The translations under genes were made by a program, and so were the position numbers. The notes beneath the pieces were generated by a model. The model was not told the DNA's origin. It saw only the letters and a program-made list of their open reading frames with translations, and did no database searches. Positions 47,510 to 59,199 of a stretch of 64,000 nt of DNA are shown here, piece after piece. How positions within the stretch are numbered: the first letter of the stretch is position 1; the number at the start of each line of letters is the position of its first letter. The stretch is from Casuarius casuarius (lineage: Eukaryota; Chordata; Aves; Casuariiformes; Casuariidae), in NCBI GenBank assembly GCA_003342895.1, contig PTFA01000009.1, positions 9,010,677 to 9,074,676 on the forward strand, given 5' to 3'.

Positions 47510-50500
47510 TGAAGTGAGCTGCCCAGGTTCATTTGGGGTTTCTGGAAAGTGAGAGGTTGAGGAGAGGACATGCTTACTGGTGGGGCTATTTTCTGTAATG
47601 CTCTAAGAGGCCCCTTCTTGCAGGTTAGCTGATTTCCTTGCCTCTGGCTCTATTTAAATGAGCAAATTTTCTGACTGCACCTGGAAAAAATCTGGAAGTT
47701 CTCTGTAAAATATGAGCAAATAAATGCATGCATCATGTATCTTAAAGTACTTCCTGAGCAATAATGACAGAAATGGTAATAAGGGCAAATATTCCCATAC
47801 AGAATCTATATAGCTAACACTGTGCTGCCAACTGACCTGAGTTTGCTCCTGTCGTGGAGCCTGAGATTAATGCCTAACAAGTCTGGTGCAATACTGACAG
47901 ACCTCAGTTTTCTTGGAAGCAGTGCTGTAAAAAGGGAGGCTGTGTACTAATTGCTGTAAGGCTTTATATAAAACCTGGGGGAAGGGAGATACTTGCATTA
48001 TTTACGCAAAGCCGGCTGTAACAGAGCTTCGTGAGTGTGCTTGGGTGGGCCCTTGGGACCTTCCTAGCCTCCAGCGAGAAGCTGCAGAGCTCAGCACGTC
48101 AAAGCGGAGAGCAGGCTTTCCTCCCCCCACGTCTCCCGTCTTCAGGCTTCTCGGAGACGGTGACTTCCGAGTTCTGCTGCTGCCACGTGCTGCTGTTCGC
48201 TGCTACTTTTCAACTGGGTTATGTGGTGGTGATGTGATTTTTGTCATATAGTGTTGACTGCCTCTCTGTTCTTGTCTGGCTAGGGCAGTCCCGGGCTGCT
48301 TTTACTTTCCCCTCCAGAGCTCAGATGTGTGATGCAGGGTGTTCAACCCATGTACCCTTTCTCTACCTGCAACTGATGTTTATGTTTAAACAAGTGCTTT
48401 AAAAGCCCCGGATGCTTTTTTCCTATTTGACAAGCTAATCAAGGGCTCAAGTCAAAATATGAATCAATGACTTCTGAGTCAAACAGAACCAAAATTTAGG
48501 TGGAGGTACATTACACACCTTTTGACTGTCTTTGGGGTTAAATGGGATTGTGCAAAATATGAAATATAAGAAATTCTAATACTTTAATAGTTCTTTTTAT
48601 CTCACATGAGTAAATGTTGAAATATTCAATCCACTGAAATGATCCACCCAAAGCTTTAAAATTAGAGATAATGTTTGGTTTTTCAAATTCTTGATTGGAA
48701 TGAAGCATAGAAATACTTTGCTTCAATTTTATAAGGCATGTCTTTATTTCCAGCCCCCCAAAACCCCATTTGTATGTCTAAGTCTTTCAATATGAAGCTT
48801 ATCACAACTATTCTTATGTTTAATTTGGGATTGAGAGGTCTGGTGATTCTCAGCCTAACTGAGAGCAGAAGGCATTACAAATAAAATATAGAATGTTTTA
48901 TACTGTCAGAGCCTAAATACTTTGAGATGGCACAAGAACTTATGTGACGATGCTTAGTGGATACACCAGAATCAACAGAAAAGCTAATCAGCTCAGAAAA
49001 GGGGTGAATGTAGCTAGAGATGTATTGGGGTGAGGGGAAGAGCAGAGGAGGCACTCATGTGTGTGAGCAAGGTGGTTCTGAGATGTATCACAAGTGCAAA
49101 GCCCCTACTGAAATTCAAGTTTCTATCCCCTTTCCTCCTTCTGCCCCCTTCTTTTTTTTTCTTGCCATGTTTCCACAGGGATGTTTCAGACTAGTTGTAC
49201 ATACTTGAAAAGATTAGAGGAAGTGAGAGAAATTCTGCACTGACATGCACCTCCACTGACATCAAAGAGACTGCATACCTTGTGTCTCTCCTGCTTTAGG
49301 TTCCTTTTTTTAAAAAAAGAAAGTCTACTTTTTAAGGAAGAGTTACTATTGATGCTGGAAGGAGAATGCAGACTGTATCCAAAGAAAAAAAAAAGATGAA
49401 TTTAAGACAGCTATGATCTCCTTTGCTCCGACCTGTCTGATGCTGGCTGTGACCCATAGGACTGAGCCTTGACACTGGCACTGCTGTCTTCCAGCTGCCT
49501 TCCTCACTGCAGAGGCAATTCTTGTCTTGTGCTGCCCTTATATAGCAAAGGGGTCCTTTAGCAAGCCCTTTAGTCCTGTTGTAGTTATTACCTAATTAGA
49601 GTTAAGCACATGGGGAATTGTTCCAGTACATTGGGGTCACAGGAATTACGATTTTCCAACAGGAAGGGCAGCCCCTCCTTCAAGATGAAAATGTCTCAGT
49701 GAACAAAGCTGTTTTTCACTTAATATTTGATATTATTTGTTAATACTAGGAATGTGGGTGGCACTTTAATGCTAACAGTCTCATGAATAGTATATCTGCA
49801 TGTCAAAATAGTATGCCAGTACATTTTCTGTCTTTTTCAAATAAAAACCATACAGAGAAAAATGTTGAGGTTGGGTTCAGAGGAGATGCTCATATTTTGG
49901 GGGGTTCTCGTACAGATATTTAGCTTAATTGTTCTGGCAACAATTCTGTTTTGACAGTCTTAAATAGTTTTCTGAAACATGATCACTTTTATTTAGGCTT
50001 TACTTTAATAGAAATTCTTGATGACAAGTATACCTGCATACTATTTTAGGTAACATCATTAGATGTAGCAGTGACAAGTTAGCAAGCATGTAATATCCTA
50101 AGGCAAATAGATTTGTATGTTCTTTTTCAGACTGGATGATTGTCGCACTCTCTAAAGACATTTTAGATCAGTAGGAATGTCTCCTTGGGGAATGATAGTG
50201 ATAACTACTTTTGACAAGTAGTAATAACAAAAGTTTAGTCCAGCCATGAAATGAAAGCCTTGTGCTGAAGCCAGGATTACTGGTAGTGGACTACAAGGGC
50301 ACTGTAATAGTACATCACTCCTTTTCGCGATGGTATGTCTGCCCTTGCTCCATCTGTACTTGTGAATTCAGGATTAGCTGTTTCATAGTACCAAGCAAAA
50401 AGCATAATATTGATTTGAAGGGATCAATGGTAAGAGGCACTGTTTTAAAATAGTAGTAAGATTAATTCCATACAAAACAACTGTATTTTATGTTACAGTT

Positions 50501-50889
50501 ATAAATACAGGAAACGTGCCCCAATTCTCTGTGTGACTTCATTGATATCACTTCTAGCTAATTAGAAACAATTTACAGATCGTTTCAGTAGCTCAGTCAA
50601 GTGTCAAGATCCCCCAGGTAGACGTATCATGATACTTCTGAGGGAACCTTTGCCATGATGATGACTTTTTCTCAGCTCTGTTATTGTTGTTGTTACTTTA
50701 CTGAATCATCAAAGGCTATCATTATTACATATTGACACAGAGCTACAGGGTGGTTGATAAATCTATATCCTAGTTGTGTTTAAAATCAATATTATAGCAG
50801 TCACCATGCAAAATCAATATTTACCAAGTTGCTAGCTCCCCGTGCCGCATGCACTGTAATTATTCCTGTTCTAGCGTAGAACAGAGGAA
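47510..50889. other. Non-coding block, no gene seen
   Basis: AT-rich with short frames only. A possible partial palindromic relic lies at 49236-49275 (GCACCTCCACTGACATCAAAG). A TTTTTTTTAAAAAAAG self-complementary stretch lies near 49304-49320 and a (TTG)n run near 50684-50693. About 47640-47770 has ATTTAAATGAGCAAAT and AATGCATGCATCATG words and looks conserved, unconfirmed. Confidence 0.45.
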
Positions 50890-50957
50890 CCTAATCCAAA
50901 GCTTGCTGGAGTCGAGAGAGATGATACTCCCATTGATCTTAGGCTTTGGATCAACCC
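50890..50957. repeat. Palindromic relic family, well-preserved copy
   Basis: CCTAATCCAAAGC at the left and GCTTTGGATCAACCC at the right are inverted ends. Between them are a decayed GGAGTCGAGAG word and an intact ACTCCCATTGATCTTAGG word. The ATCCAAAGC/GCTTTGGAT arms are exact complements, about 45 bp apart. With 14265-14333 this is the copy that best defines the family. Confidence 0.6.
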
Positions 50958-51303
50958 TTGCTTTCTTGTGTTTACTTATATTTGTCAAAGGATTATACAG
51001 AAAATTGTTCACAATGGAGTGGCCTGTTTGCTTGGTCTCTATATCTTATTGTAATGTATGTACTAAGAGCTTCTGCAGTTATTGAAGCCATCACCAAGAC
51101 ACTAACTTGCCATCGTTGGATTTTTTTGGACTGTTCTGGTGCTGCTATGCAGAAAGTGTCTGCTTAATACAGATAAAAGCAGTTGCTTCCAAAATAATAC
51201 AGAAGTTCTGATGATACAGCAATTTAGGAACAACATGTTTGAGGCAGATCAAGCAAGACTAATTATCAAAATAGACTTCTGTAATCACTATATTTCCACG
51301 TTT

Positions 51304-51538
51304 TAATTGAACAGTAGGACTTTTATTTCAAAAAAGTGTGTTAATTGGGGTCTGCTCGTGGGAAGGAGTGACTAATTGAACTGGCGTGAGCCTGATATGC
51401 GAGTTTTGTCATTAAAATGTTAACTTTTAAAATCAGTGTTACACTGCAAATACTGTCTTTCTCTCGGTGAAACTAGTCTATTTGGCACATGCTGCTCAAT
51501 TAGTAGATTGCTTTCATGAGGAGACCCCAATTAATGCA
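51304..51538. promoter_or_regulatory. Candidate enhancer: homeodomain-site cluster in an inverted repeat
   Basis: Five TAATTG/CAATTA hexamers, the core bound by many homeodomain proteins, lie at 51304, 51342, 51373, 51497 and 51528. TTAATTGGGGTCT (51341-51353) and AGACCCCAATTAA (51522-51534) are exact 13-bp reverse complements 168 bp apart; beyond two mismatches the match continues as GTG/CAC to 51336 and 51539. TAATTGAAC is also repeated directly (51304 and 51373). The rest of the segment is free of simple repeats and looks like conserved non-coding DNA. Which homeodomain protein, and which gene, cannot be told. Confidence 0.4.
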
Positions 51539-53194
51539 CAGCTTTCTTAAAGAAATATCCCACAATTTGAATTGGCACATTTACATTATAAGTAGTTTTA
51601 CTGGGTTTGGCTGTTAGTAGTTCTTAATTTTTGTGATGATTAAATGTGCTTTAATGGAAAATGACAGTTGCTGATGAATTACTCAAGCAGTATTGGATAT
51701 TTGTAGGAAATACTAAAATTTGGAAGACAGGTAAACTAAGAGCAGATTTTATCTATCTGTGGATATGCAAGCTGGAGTTTCTGGCACTATTTGTAAACAG
51801 GCTTTTCGCACGATATACTGTTAGTTGGTCACCCCTACAGTGTGCTAAACTTAATACAGAAACAATTCATTTAAAAAATAAAAATGTATATTTGGCCTGA
51901 CTGTGACCTTTGAGGCAGGACCATGTGAGGTAGCAGCTTAATTGCAACGGTTCAGCTGTAAGATAGGTGAGCTCATTATCTTCAGAGTGGAAATACTTGA
52001 AAAGGCATCCTTGGCATAATGCAGATAAGATGAAGGTCTAGCCTAGAACTTCATATTCTGAGAAAAGACTAGAAAGCAATGAACTGGAACTAACAAAAGC
52101 ATCTAAGCTCAGCCTTCCTGCTAATGAAGGAGATTACTCTCAGGTGACTAAGGAAATGACCTACAAGTTTTCTGAGCATATATTAAGAAAAATTTATATA
52201 AAAGTAAATAGTGGACTCAGTATAGTGTGGACTCTGTACTGTCACAGACTTCTTGTGTGACATGAAGTAAACGGTACTTTGAGTTTTGCTGTGCTTGAGC
52301 AATGTTACTTCTGTGTAATGTGGTTTTTCTCTTAGAATAAAGACAAAAGGCTACAGGTGGAAAAGACTGTTGCCATAATCCATGCAGACTATATGACAGA
52401 TTTTTCTTAAAATTTGCATTTAAAATTGGAAGGGATCAATCATTTTAATACCTGTATCATGTGAGCCATTAAATCTTTACATCTCTGTAATTTGTCTTTA
52501 ACTAAAGTGTAATTTGTGATTAGCCAAAGCACTCCTTCCAGACAGACATCCAGTCTTCCTGTGATACAATCTACTGTTTTCCTTAATAGCCTGTTCCAAT
52601 GACTTCTCATTTTCCTGGTTACAAAACCATCTAAAATATCGGCTTGGGCTTTGTGTGGCGTCAGTTCTCAGCTTCTGAGTCTTGTTAATCTTAAAAAATC
52701 TGCTTTTTTTAGCAAGCTTTGCTTGTCACTAGTGGGTTATTTTTCCCACTTTGAAGGGGTGCATATACTCTCCACGTATTTCTAAAAATGCAGTCAGTGC
52801 GCTGGTGTCCCTGTCCTCAGCCAGCAGGAACGTGTACGGGACAGGGAAGGTGGCAGAACTGGATCTCAGTGACAGTCGTTGCTCTGTCCTCCACCTCTGA
52901 GCTACTCTTCTCTAAGGTATATACCCGGTGTCATCGGGGTCTCCTAGGTGGCAATCTGATTCTCACAGTACCATTCTTCATGGTTTCTCTATACAGATAC
53001 TTGGAGTCTGTTGGGGCTTTTTTATGCTACTACATTGTTCTCATAATATTATTACCTGTACACTCACAGCTGGCTTACGTGAATTCAGATCTGTCAAAAC
53101 TCATTTGAGAGAAGATGGGGTGAGCTTGGAAATATATGGAGTCAGGCTGTTGTTGGCTGTGGGTTTGCTTTTTTTAACGGCCCTCTGTAATGGG

Positions 53195-53425
53195 TGTGAA
53201 TAACAAGAGAATGGTTTTTCCAGGTGAAGCGTCTGTTAGGAACAAGGCACCTGTGCCAGGTAGTACAACATCCGACAGCGAGCCTTACTTCAGAAATAAC
53301 GTAGTCCTCTGGGGGCTCGTCCAGCAAGAGTCACCCAAGGTCACCGCAATTCCCGTGCCCAGCGGTGAGCACACCGGGGCCTCCTTGGAGCTGAGCGCTC
53401 TGCGGAAAGCCGTGGAGTCACAGTA
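53195..53425. other. GC-rich islet with a protein-like open frame
   Basis: Moderate CpG content, sharp boundaries. The plus-strand frame 53190-53486 (98 codons) has a balanced, hydrophilic, protein-like composition, ends with a Lys/Arg/Cys-rich segment and is preceded by GGTTTTTCCAG, a fair splice acceptor. I do not recognise it and see no domain. Of all frames in the window it is the least unlike a real exon, but it is most probably a by-product of GC content. Confidence 0.2.
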
Positions 53426-53769
53426 TGGCTGCAGTGCTTGTAAAAGGCGGAAGAGCATCTCCTGTAAAAACAAAAAACCTAGCTAGCGCAGGGCGAATGT
53501 ACGTAAGAAACTTTAAAACAAAATCCCTTCCTCAAAAATGAACAACCAGCTCCTGGAAATAAACAGAAATGGCTATACAATATATGTATCATGAAGCTAG
53601 AAGAGTTTATTCATGTATTATGGGTTATAGCCTGTGGTCTCTGGTTTTATGCATGTGACCAGATGTGGTGTTACCAGTTACATACAGATGGTGGAAGAAG
53701 TCAGAGACAGAACTTCCGGAGCCACAGGCACATATCTAATGAGCCAATTTATTATGTATTAAATGGTGG

Positions 53770-53900
53770 TAGTAACAGCATTAATGGAGTGCCAAAAGTG
53801 TGTTAAGCTCTTTATAGACAAACCACTGAGCCTCTCAAAGATCCTGTCAGCTCAGGTGGACCTTTACACTCTTTAAATGGAGTAAGATTTTAAGTAGAGG
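53770..53900 (-). mobile_element. MIR-type SINE fragment, diverged
   Basis: On the plus strand the order AATGGAGTGCC, GTGTGTTAAGCTCTTTATAGAC, GAGCCTCTCAAAGATCC, then a short TTTACACTCTTTAAATGGAGTAAG follows the reverse MIR layout of TGAGTGCC, CTGTGCTAAGCGCTTTACA, CATTTAATCCTCAC and CCATTTTACAG. It covers the 3' half of the element and lacks the tRNA-like head. More decayed than the copy at 36715. Confidence 0.5.
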
Positions 53901-54689
53901 AAAATAGCATGGAAGCAAGGCCTGTTTTGGGGAAGAATGCTCTTTCATCTTTATTTTTAGATTTTCATTTTCATTTCTCAAATTTTCTTTTTTTGAGAAT
54001 GTACTTATAGATATTTCTTTAACTGCATACTTGCTGTTCTGAAGAGACTCACTCCTGTATTTATTCAGTTAGCATCTGAGTGTGCTGCGTGTTTAGTTAT
54101 GTATCATCTTTTCTCACCCATGATGGTACAAAAATAGTATTTGAACAGAAGGAGGAAAGCTGAGAGTTAAAGACAGTGTTACTGAAACAGAACTGCTTAT
54201 GCATCTTAACTCTTAGCAGGAAAAAGAGGAAGTTACTGTTCTCAAAGTTACAATAAGTATGTCAAAAGAACAGGAAGAAGAGGGGAATAGCGCTGGCCTG
54301 CAGAGTTCAATGGATCTGTGACCCACTGATAAGTTTTTTAGAATGTTACCTGAGTTTCTTAAATGCATTAGTCTGCTTTTCCAGGTGTGTTTTGTGCTCG
54401 CTGGTTAAGCAAGCAGAAGTATTATCACACGTGAAGACATGATGTAATAAAAACTTAGGTCCTGCCTTCCATTTCTCTAGGAGCAACCTGTTGGATTTGC
54501 AAGTGTAAATAATAGCCTATGTTTAAGATAGTTTATTTTACTAGAGGAAAATGCTATCAATGGAAGATCACCATAAAGCTAGTAAGAGAGACCTGAAGTC
54601 TGAAATAGGGCAAGTTCATATGTGATTATGTGCATTGGCAAGAAGCCATACTGCTGCATTACTGAAGGTGAAATTGTGACTGAAAATAC

Positions 54690-54775
54690 CTCAGGAGCAA
54701 TCTACTACTTGGTCCCTAACAAGGGTGCAGCTTAGATGACTGAGGTCTTTTCCCATCTCTGTAATCTGTGATTCC
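54690..54775 (+). mobile_element. CR1-like LINE 3' end
   Basis: GCTTAGATGACTGAGGTCTTTTCCCATCTCTGTAATCTGTGATTCC fits the end of CR1 elements: a TAGATGA word, an AGGTCCCTTCC-like word, then short imperfect repeats of the octamer-like unit ending in TGATTC. CR1 is the dominant LINE of birds and other sauropsids and ends in such short repeats rather than a poly-A tail. The body upstream (54690-54725) is only faintly recognisable, so this is an old 5'-truncated copy. It is the main sequence-based reason for calling the genome sauropsid. Confidence 0.5.
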
Positions 54776-55379
54776 AGAAAAATAATTCCTTTTTTCAATT
54801 AGGTGATTAAATTAACAAATGAACACCAATACCATCTTTAAAGACGATAAGCAGAGAAAAGGAACAATAACCATGATGACAAAGATCTTAATAAGCTGTT
54901 TTGTTCTGATGTTAAATATTATATCTCTATCTCAGCATAATTAGTTGATTAAGATTCACTTCATACAGAACTTTTTCATTTTTTCTGAGAGAAAGAAAAT
55001 AAAACCAAAAACGGAAGTCTGGGGTTAGTTTCCTCTTTAATGCTAAGGTACCCAGTGTGCCATGAACATGAGGTGAAATATGTAACCATAGTTGTCAGGT
55101 ACAAGGCCTAATAAAATCCCACTAATCTTGTTCAAAAGATATAACAGGTCCATATGTTTGTTTTCCAGTTTAACTAGAATTACCTCATATAACATGAGCG
55201 TAATCCCACAAACTCACAATGGTGCAAGAAATCTACCCTGAGTAAGGAGCAGTATTTTGTCCTAATGTCAACAGTTATCTTCTAACATTTAACCACGTAA
55301 TAAGAAAAAAATGGAGGAAAGGAGCTGCGTGCAGACAGATGACAAATGCAGTGTGACCATTAGGTGATCCATTAGGTAG

Positions 55380-55740
55380 CCATAACGCTCACAGCTGGAA
55401 ATTTTTTGAGATGGCATTTGATATCATCATTGTTAGCCTTCATATAATGCAATATTTATTACAGTAAGGGAAGAAGGGAGTATTTTTAGCTGCATCTTGA
55501 GTGACTTATCTCCATGGCAACCCCTTACTCGCCGGCACTGTTGCTGCTGTATGGAGTGTTGTCACATTAATAATAAATGGAAGCCATCTAACACGTTTGG
55601 CTGCTGATTGGCTTCCAGCCATATATTTCTCTTGTTCTAGTTGAAGGGCTTGCAAAGCTTAGGGTCCATAAGCAAATTTCATTCATTTTGTTTCTTAGAG
55701 AAAATTGCCTTGGATTATATTAAAGCACTCAGGAGGTTTC
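55380..55740. other. Conserved-looking non-coding segment
   Basis: A 9-bp hairpin TGGAAGCCA (55578-55586) with TGGCTTCCA (55609-55617) encloses TCTAACACGTTTGGCTGCTGAT, and the right arm overlaps GATTGGC, an inverted CCAAT box. The surrounding sequence has TATCATCATTG, AATATTTATTACAG and CATTAATAATAAATGG words, without simple repeats. This looks like a regulatory element but is unproven. Confidence 0.3.
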
Positions 55741-56121
55741 ATCAGTGTGTGCATTGTTTGTTGGGTTGGATTTTTTGTTTGTTTTGGATTTTTTCAGTTC
55801 CACTTTAAAATACCAAGGAAATCTGTGAACAAATACAATTAGAAAAGCTAGAAACCCAGCAGCTGTAGAGTAATTTTATTTGACTTACACTTGTATGGAT
55901 AAGAAAATGGCATTTTTTTTTTTAATTTGAGGAACTCCTGTGACATGTTTTTGAAGAACAATACTTTCTTTAAAGGAAACTTGAAGCAAGTGGGTCTCCA
56001 GGTGAGATTGTTGACTAGCTGATTATTTGCACACATAGAAAGGGCAGCTGCTAGCAGTCAACCCTTGTTTTGTGGTCTTAATATATGGATTTCAAATTTT
56101 GCAAATGCTTGTTAAAAAGGT

Positions 56122-56131
56122 GGGGGGGGGG
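56122..56131 (+). repeat. Poly-G tract of 10 bases
   Basis: G10 following GGT, then GAGAGAAAC. It is complementary to the C14 run at 56396-56409. Confidence 0.85.
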
Positions 56132-56362
56132 AGAGAAACAAAAGAACATTAGATTTCAGCTTAAATTTGTCATGGCTTTTCTGGTAGATTCAAACACTAG
56201 TGAATAATACAGTCCAATTTGCTTTCAGCTTTGTGTATTAAGGATTAACTATTACCTGCTTTAGTATGAGAAACAATTTGGAGCTTGTTTTTAATGGCAC
56301 TACACACAACTAACTACTTGCCCAAAAAGAGAACTAGTTGTATCTGGGTGACTTTGCCCCTA

Positions 56363-56411
56363 TTTCTTTTTCCCATCTTCCTTTCCTCCTCTCTTCCCCC
56401 CCCCCCCCCAG
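56363..56411 (+). repeat. 49-base pyrimidine tract ending in C14 and AG
   Basis: Nearly pure C/T from 56363, ending in fourteen C (56396-56409) and then AG. It resembles a very strong splice acceptor, but no exon is recognisable after it and GTAAG follows only ten bases later. Such tracts can also form triplex (H-DNA) or i-motif structures. With the G10 run 264 bp upstream it can form a GC-only stem. Confidence 0.7.
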
Positions 56412-57897
56412 TTGCATGAAAGTAAGAGGAAACATTGAAATAAAACTGTTTTATTACACAATCATGTGATCTCTCTTCTTTCTACAGGCTTTCTTCAATT
56501 TCTTTAATGCATCAAATCAAGCATGTGTGCCTATAGGGATAAGAAACATTGTCATAGAACACCTGGTGCATTTTAGTTTACATAATGACATTATATTGTC
56601 AATAAGTGACTGGTTTTGAATCATGTTCATACTAACATAACTTCTGAGCATCCACCTCCTCAACCCAAGAGAGATTTTTAAAGTCAGTTCTTTCACTCAT
56701 TCAGCTTTTCAAAAAAAAATTCTGCTGTAAGTTAGAAAAAAGAAAATAGCGTTCAAAAAGTTTGGAGAACATCATTTTGCAATTATTGGGTTCTTATGTC
56801 CATCCCAAACCTTACAGACTCTGGTCCTGGAATTCATATACAAAGGAACAGAATAGTTCTTCAAAGTTCTCCATCACTGCCCAAGCATCTTGACTTTCTA
56901 AAAGCCTGGTCCAAAATTTTTAGTAGCAATTCGCAGGCATAATGTCATTAGCCTCAGTGAGCTTTGAATCAATCTCTATTTTGTGAGGTTGAAAGTTTGA
57001 AAAAGGTTCTTACCCCTCAAGGCTTTTTGATGTAAAGTGTTAAAAACAAGCAGCATTTCTGTAATTAGTTTTATCTCAACCTATATACAAAGAATCAACT
57101 TAAAGAAGATACAGGGTTAATGTTTTTAGAGGACATGTTAAACAGCCCTGAAACTCAAAGTCAATAATTACTCTAGCATTAGTGCTACTTTCATTGGGAA
57201 AATCCCACTTTTGAGCGAGTAATAACTAACTTGGGAGGAAATGTATTGGGCTGGCAGCTTTCTAGCAGTACCACCTTTGTGAGAAACATGCTGTGTGTAT
57301 GCAGAAGCCCTTGCTTTTCTGTTGTGTTTAGGGCCTGTTTCATACACAACCCATTCCTTGGATTTCAAGTGCTCCTAGTTATTTATCTTGACCTGGAGCT
57401 CATTTGATGCCATCTGTGGAAAGGCCAAGAAATGAATGAACCAGTAATTGGCTATTGCAGGGGGTTGCTTTTCAGGGTAAGTGTGCTTCTGACTTTTCTG
57501 GGAGAGACTTTGGGCAGACAGTATATTGGAGCAAAGAGAAAGTAGGCAAATGCATAAGAAAGGCACAAGTCTTACAGGATGCTGGGATCCAGACCTCTGA
57601 GTTGCTACATTTAGCATAGCAGAAAGGCAAGTTATTAATTAGGGAAATTTTCTGAAGAGCTATGAAGATGAAATTTTATAATTGGTTTTAAGGTGACTGC
57701 ACTTTAATTTATAGTTCATCTTTGCGTGACACAAAGCTACAGTCAGAAATCTGTTGTTTCTGTTATCTTTAAGGAATGCATTTATAAATGAGCTCTAATT
57801 CTGTAGTCTAGGATGTAGTGAATAGGCTAAAAAAGGAAAGACTACTGCTGTGTTAACGTTTGTTTGTGGTACTTAATAGGAAAACAGTCCATGTTGC

Positions 57898-57955
57898 TGA
57901 GGCCTCATCTTGTAATGGTCAGTTTTGCACCTGACTTTAATGGACTGAGAATCTG
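57898..57955. repeat. Palindromic relic family, possible copy
   Basis: GAGGCCTCATCTTGTAATGG, then TTTTGCACCTGACTTTAATGG and ACTGAG. The GGCCT end and the CCTGACTTTAATGG core match the family order, with substantial decay. Confidence 0.35.
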
Positions 57956-58995
57956 AGTATTAGAAAATAGGAAATCTGGTCTTAGTGTGTGCTTCTTAAT
58001 GCAGACTGCACTGTTACAGCTCTCCTTCAGCTTATACAGAAACATTCTTTATACTTCGCTTGAAATGGGTTACAGTGACCTTCTGCATTATAGAGCTCAC
58101 TGATTACCCTGGGTGAGGGCAAAAAAACCCCATCCATCTTATTCTGAATACTGTATTAAACGCTCAGTATTCAACTCATTAAAGAATGTCCTCTATACGA
58201 GAGTTTTAGAAGATGTTTAAAGATCTCAGAAGTGTAGCTGTGCTTTTCATCTATGATGCTGTGTATTTCCTATATTTGATTTGGCTTTTCTTTGCTTTTG
58301 TTCCCCTGCTTTTGTTTTTTCCTCTCCCATCTGTCATCTAGAGTCAGCTTAAAAAAAGCTGTCTGGAGGTCAGAACCCCAACATAGGCACAGGAGCTATA
58401 AAGCTGACATTACTATGTCCTTTGCACAAAGGAGGTTGTTTACTATACACATATTTCTCCAAATCTGCAATATTACTATCACACATTCTTTCTGTGCTAC
58501 ATGCAACTATCCTTTCTTAGCCATGGAAACATGGCACTGTAGAGCAAACTGGATCCTGAAGACAAACCCAAGCCCTTTGCTGTTTCCAGGCTTTGATTCT
58601 CTGTTGCTCACTGGTTCTGGTCTTATTTGAGAGCAAGATCTGAATAAGCAGCACCTTTATTTTAACGCTATTTCCCTAAATGTGTTTGTTTCCACTGGCT
58701 CAAGGGCAAAATTTTTACCCTTTTTATTTTTAGAATTACTTTTCATCAGGCATCTAATAAGCTACTTTAGATGCAGAAAGAAGAGAGTTCTGCCAGCAAG
58801 ATGGTCATTAATTTGTAAACTTGTAGAGGGCTCCAAGCATGTCTTTGTGTGATCTCTCGTTCTCCTGTGGTGTTTTCCTATGTAAACCTAATCCCTGCAA
58901 AAATGGATAGTAAAAAGTGAGCCAGGACAAGACATGCATGTGTTCTTTGTGATGAGATAAGCCTCCTCGAGCCTTTCACAATTGCATTTATTTTT

Positions 58996-59161
58996 CACCT
59001 GCTCATTTATTGTACACCTGTCTCATGCTGGTGCTGTTCTTGGCTGCAGTACAGATGATACTTAGTTTCAAAGCCAGATTTGTTCTTATAATTATTTCAC
59101 TGGTACACTATAAAAACTGTTTCCTGTACTCAGTGAAATGCAGCTGAAGAGATTCCAGGTG
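58996..59161. promoter_or_regulatory. E-box cluster in conserved-looking DNA
   Basis: CACCTG at 58996-59001 and 59015-59020 (19 bp apart), CAGCTG at 59141-59146 and CAGGTG at 59156-59161. CACCTG/CAGGTG is the form preferred by zinc-finger E-box repressors of the ZEB and SNAI families as well as some bHLH factors; paired CACCTG sites are typical for ZEB. The DNA between is free of simple repeats. Function inferred only. Confidence 0.25.
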
Positions 59162-59199
59162 TGTGGTGTTTCAGTGCTTCATAGTGTAATAATAACCTC

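Noticed and set aside
56410..56423. Micro-exon between the pyrimidine tract AG and the following GTAAG
   Set aside because: It would be only ten bases long and nothing else supports splicing here.
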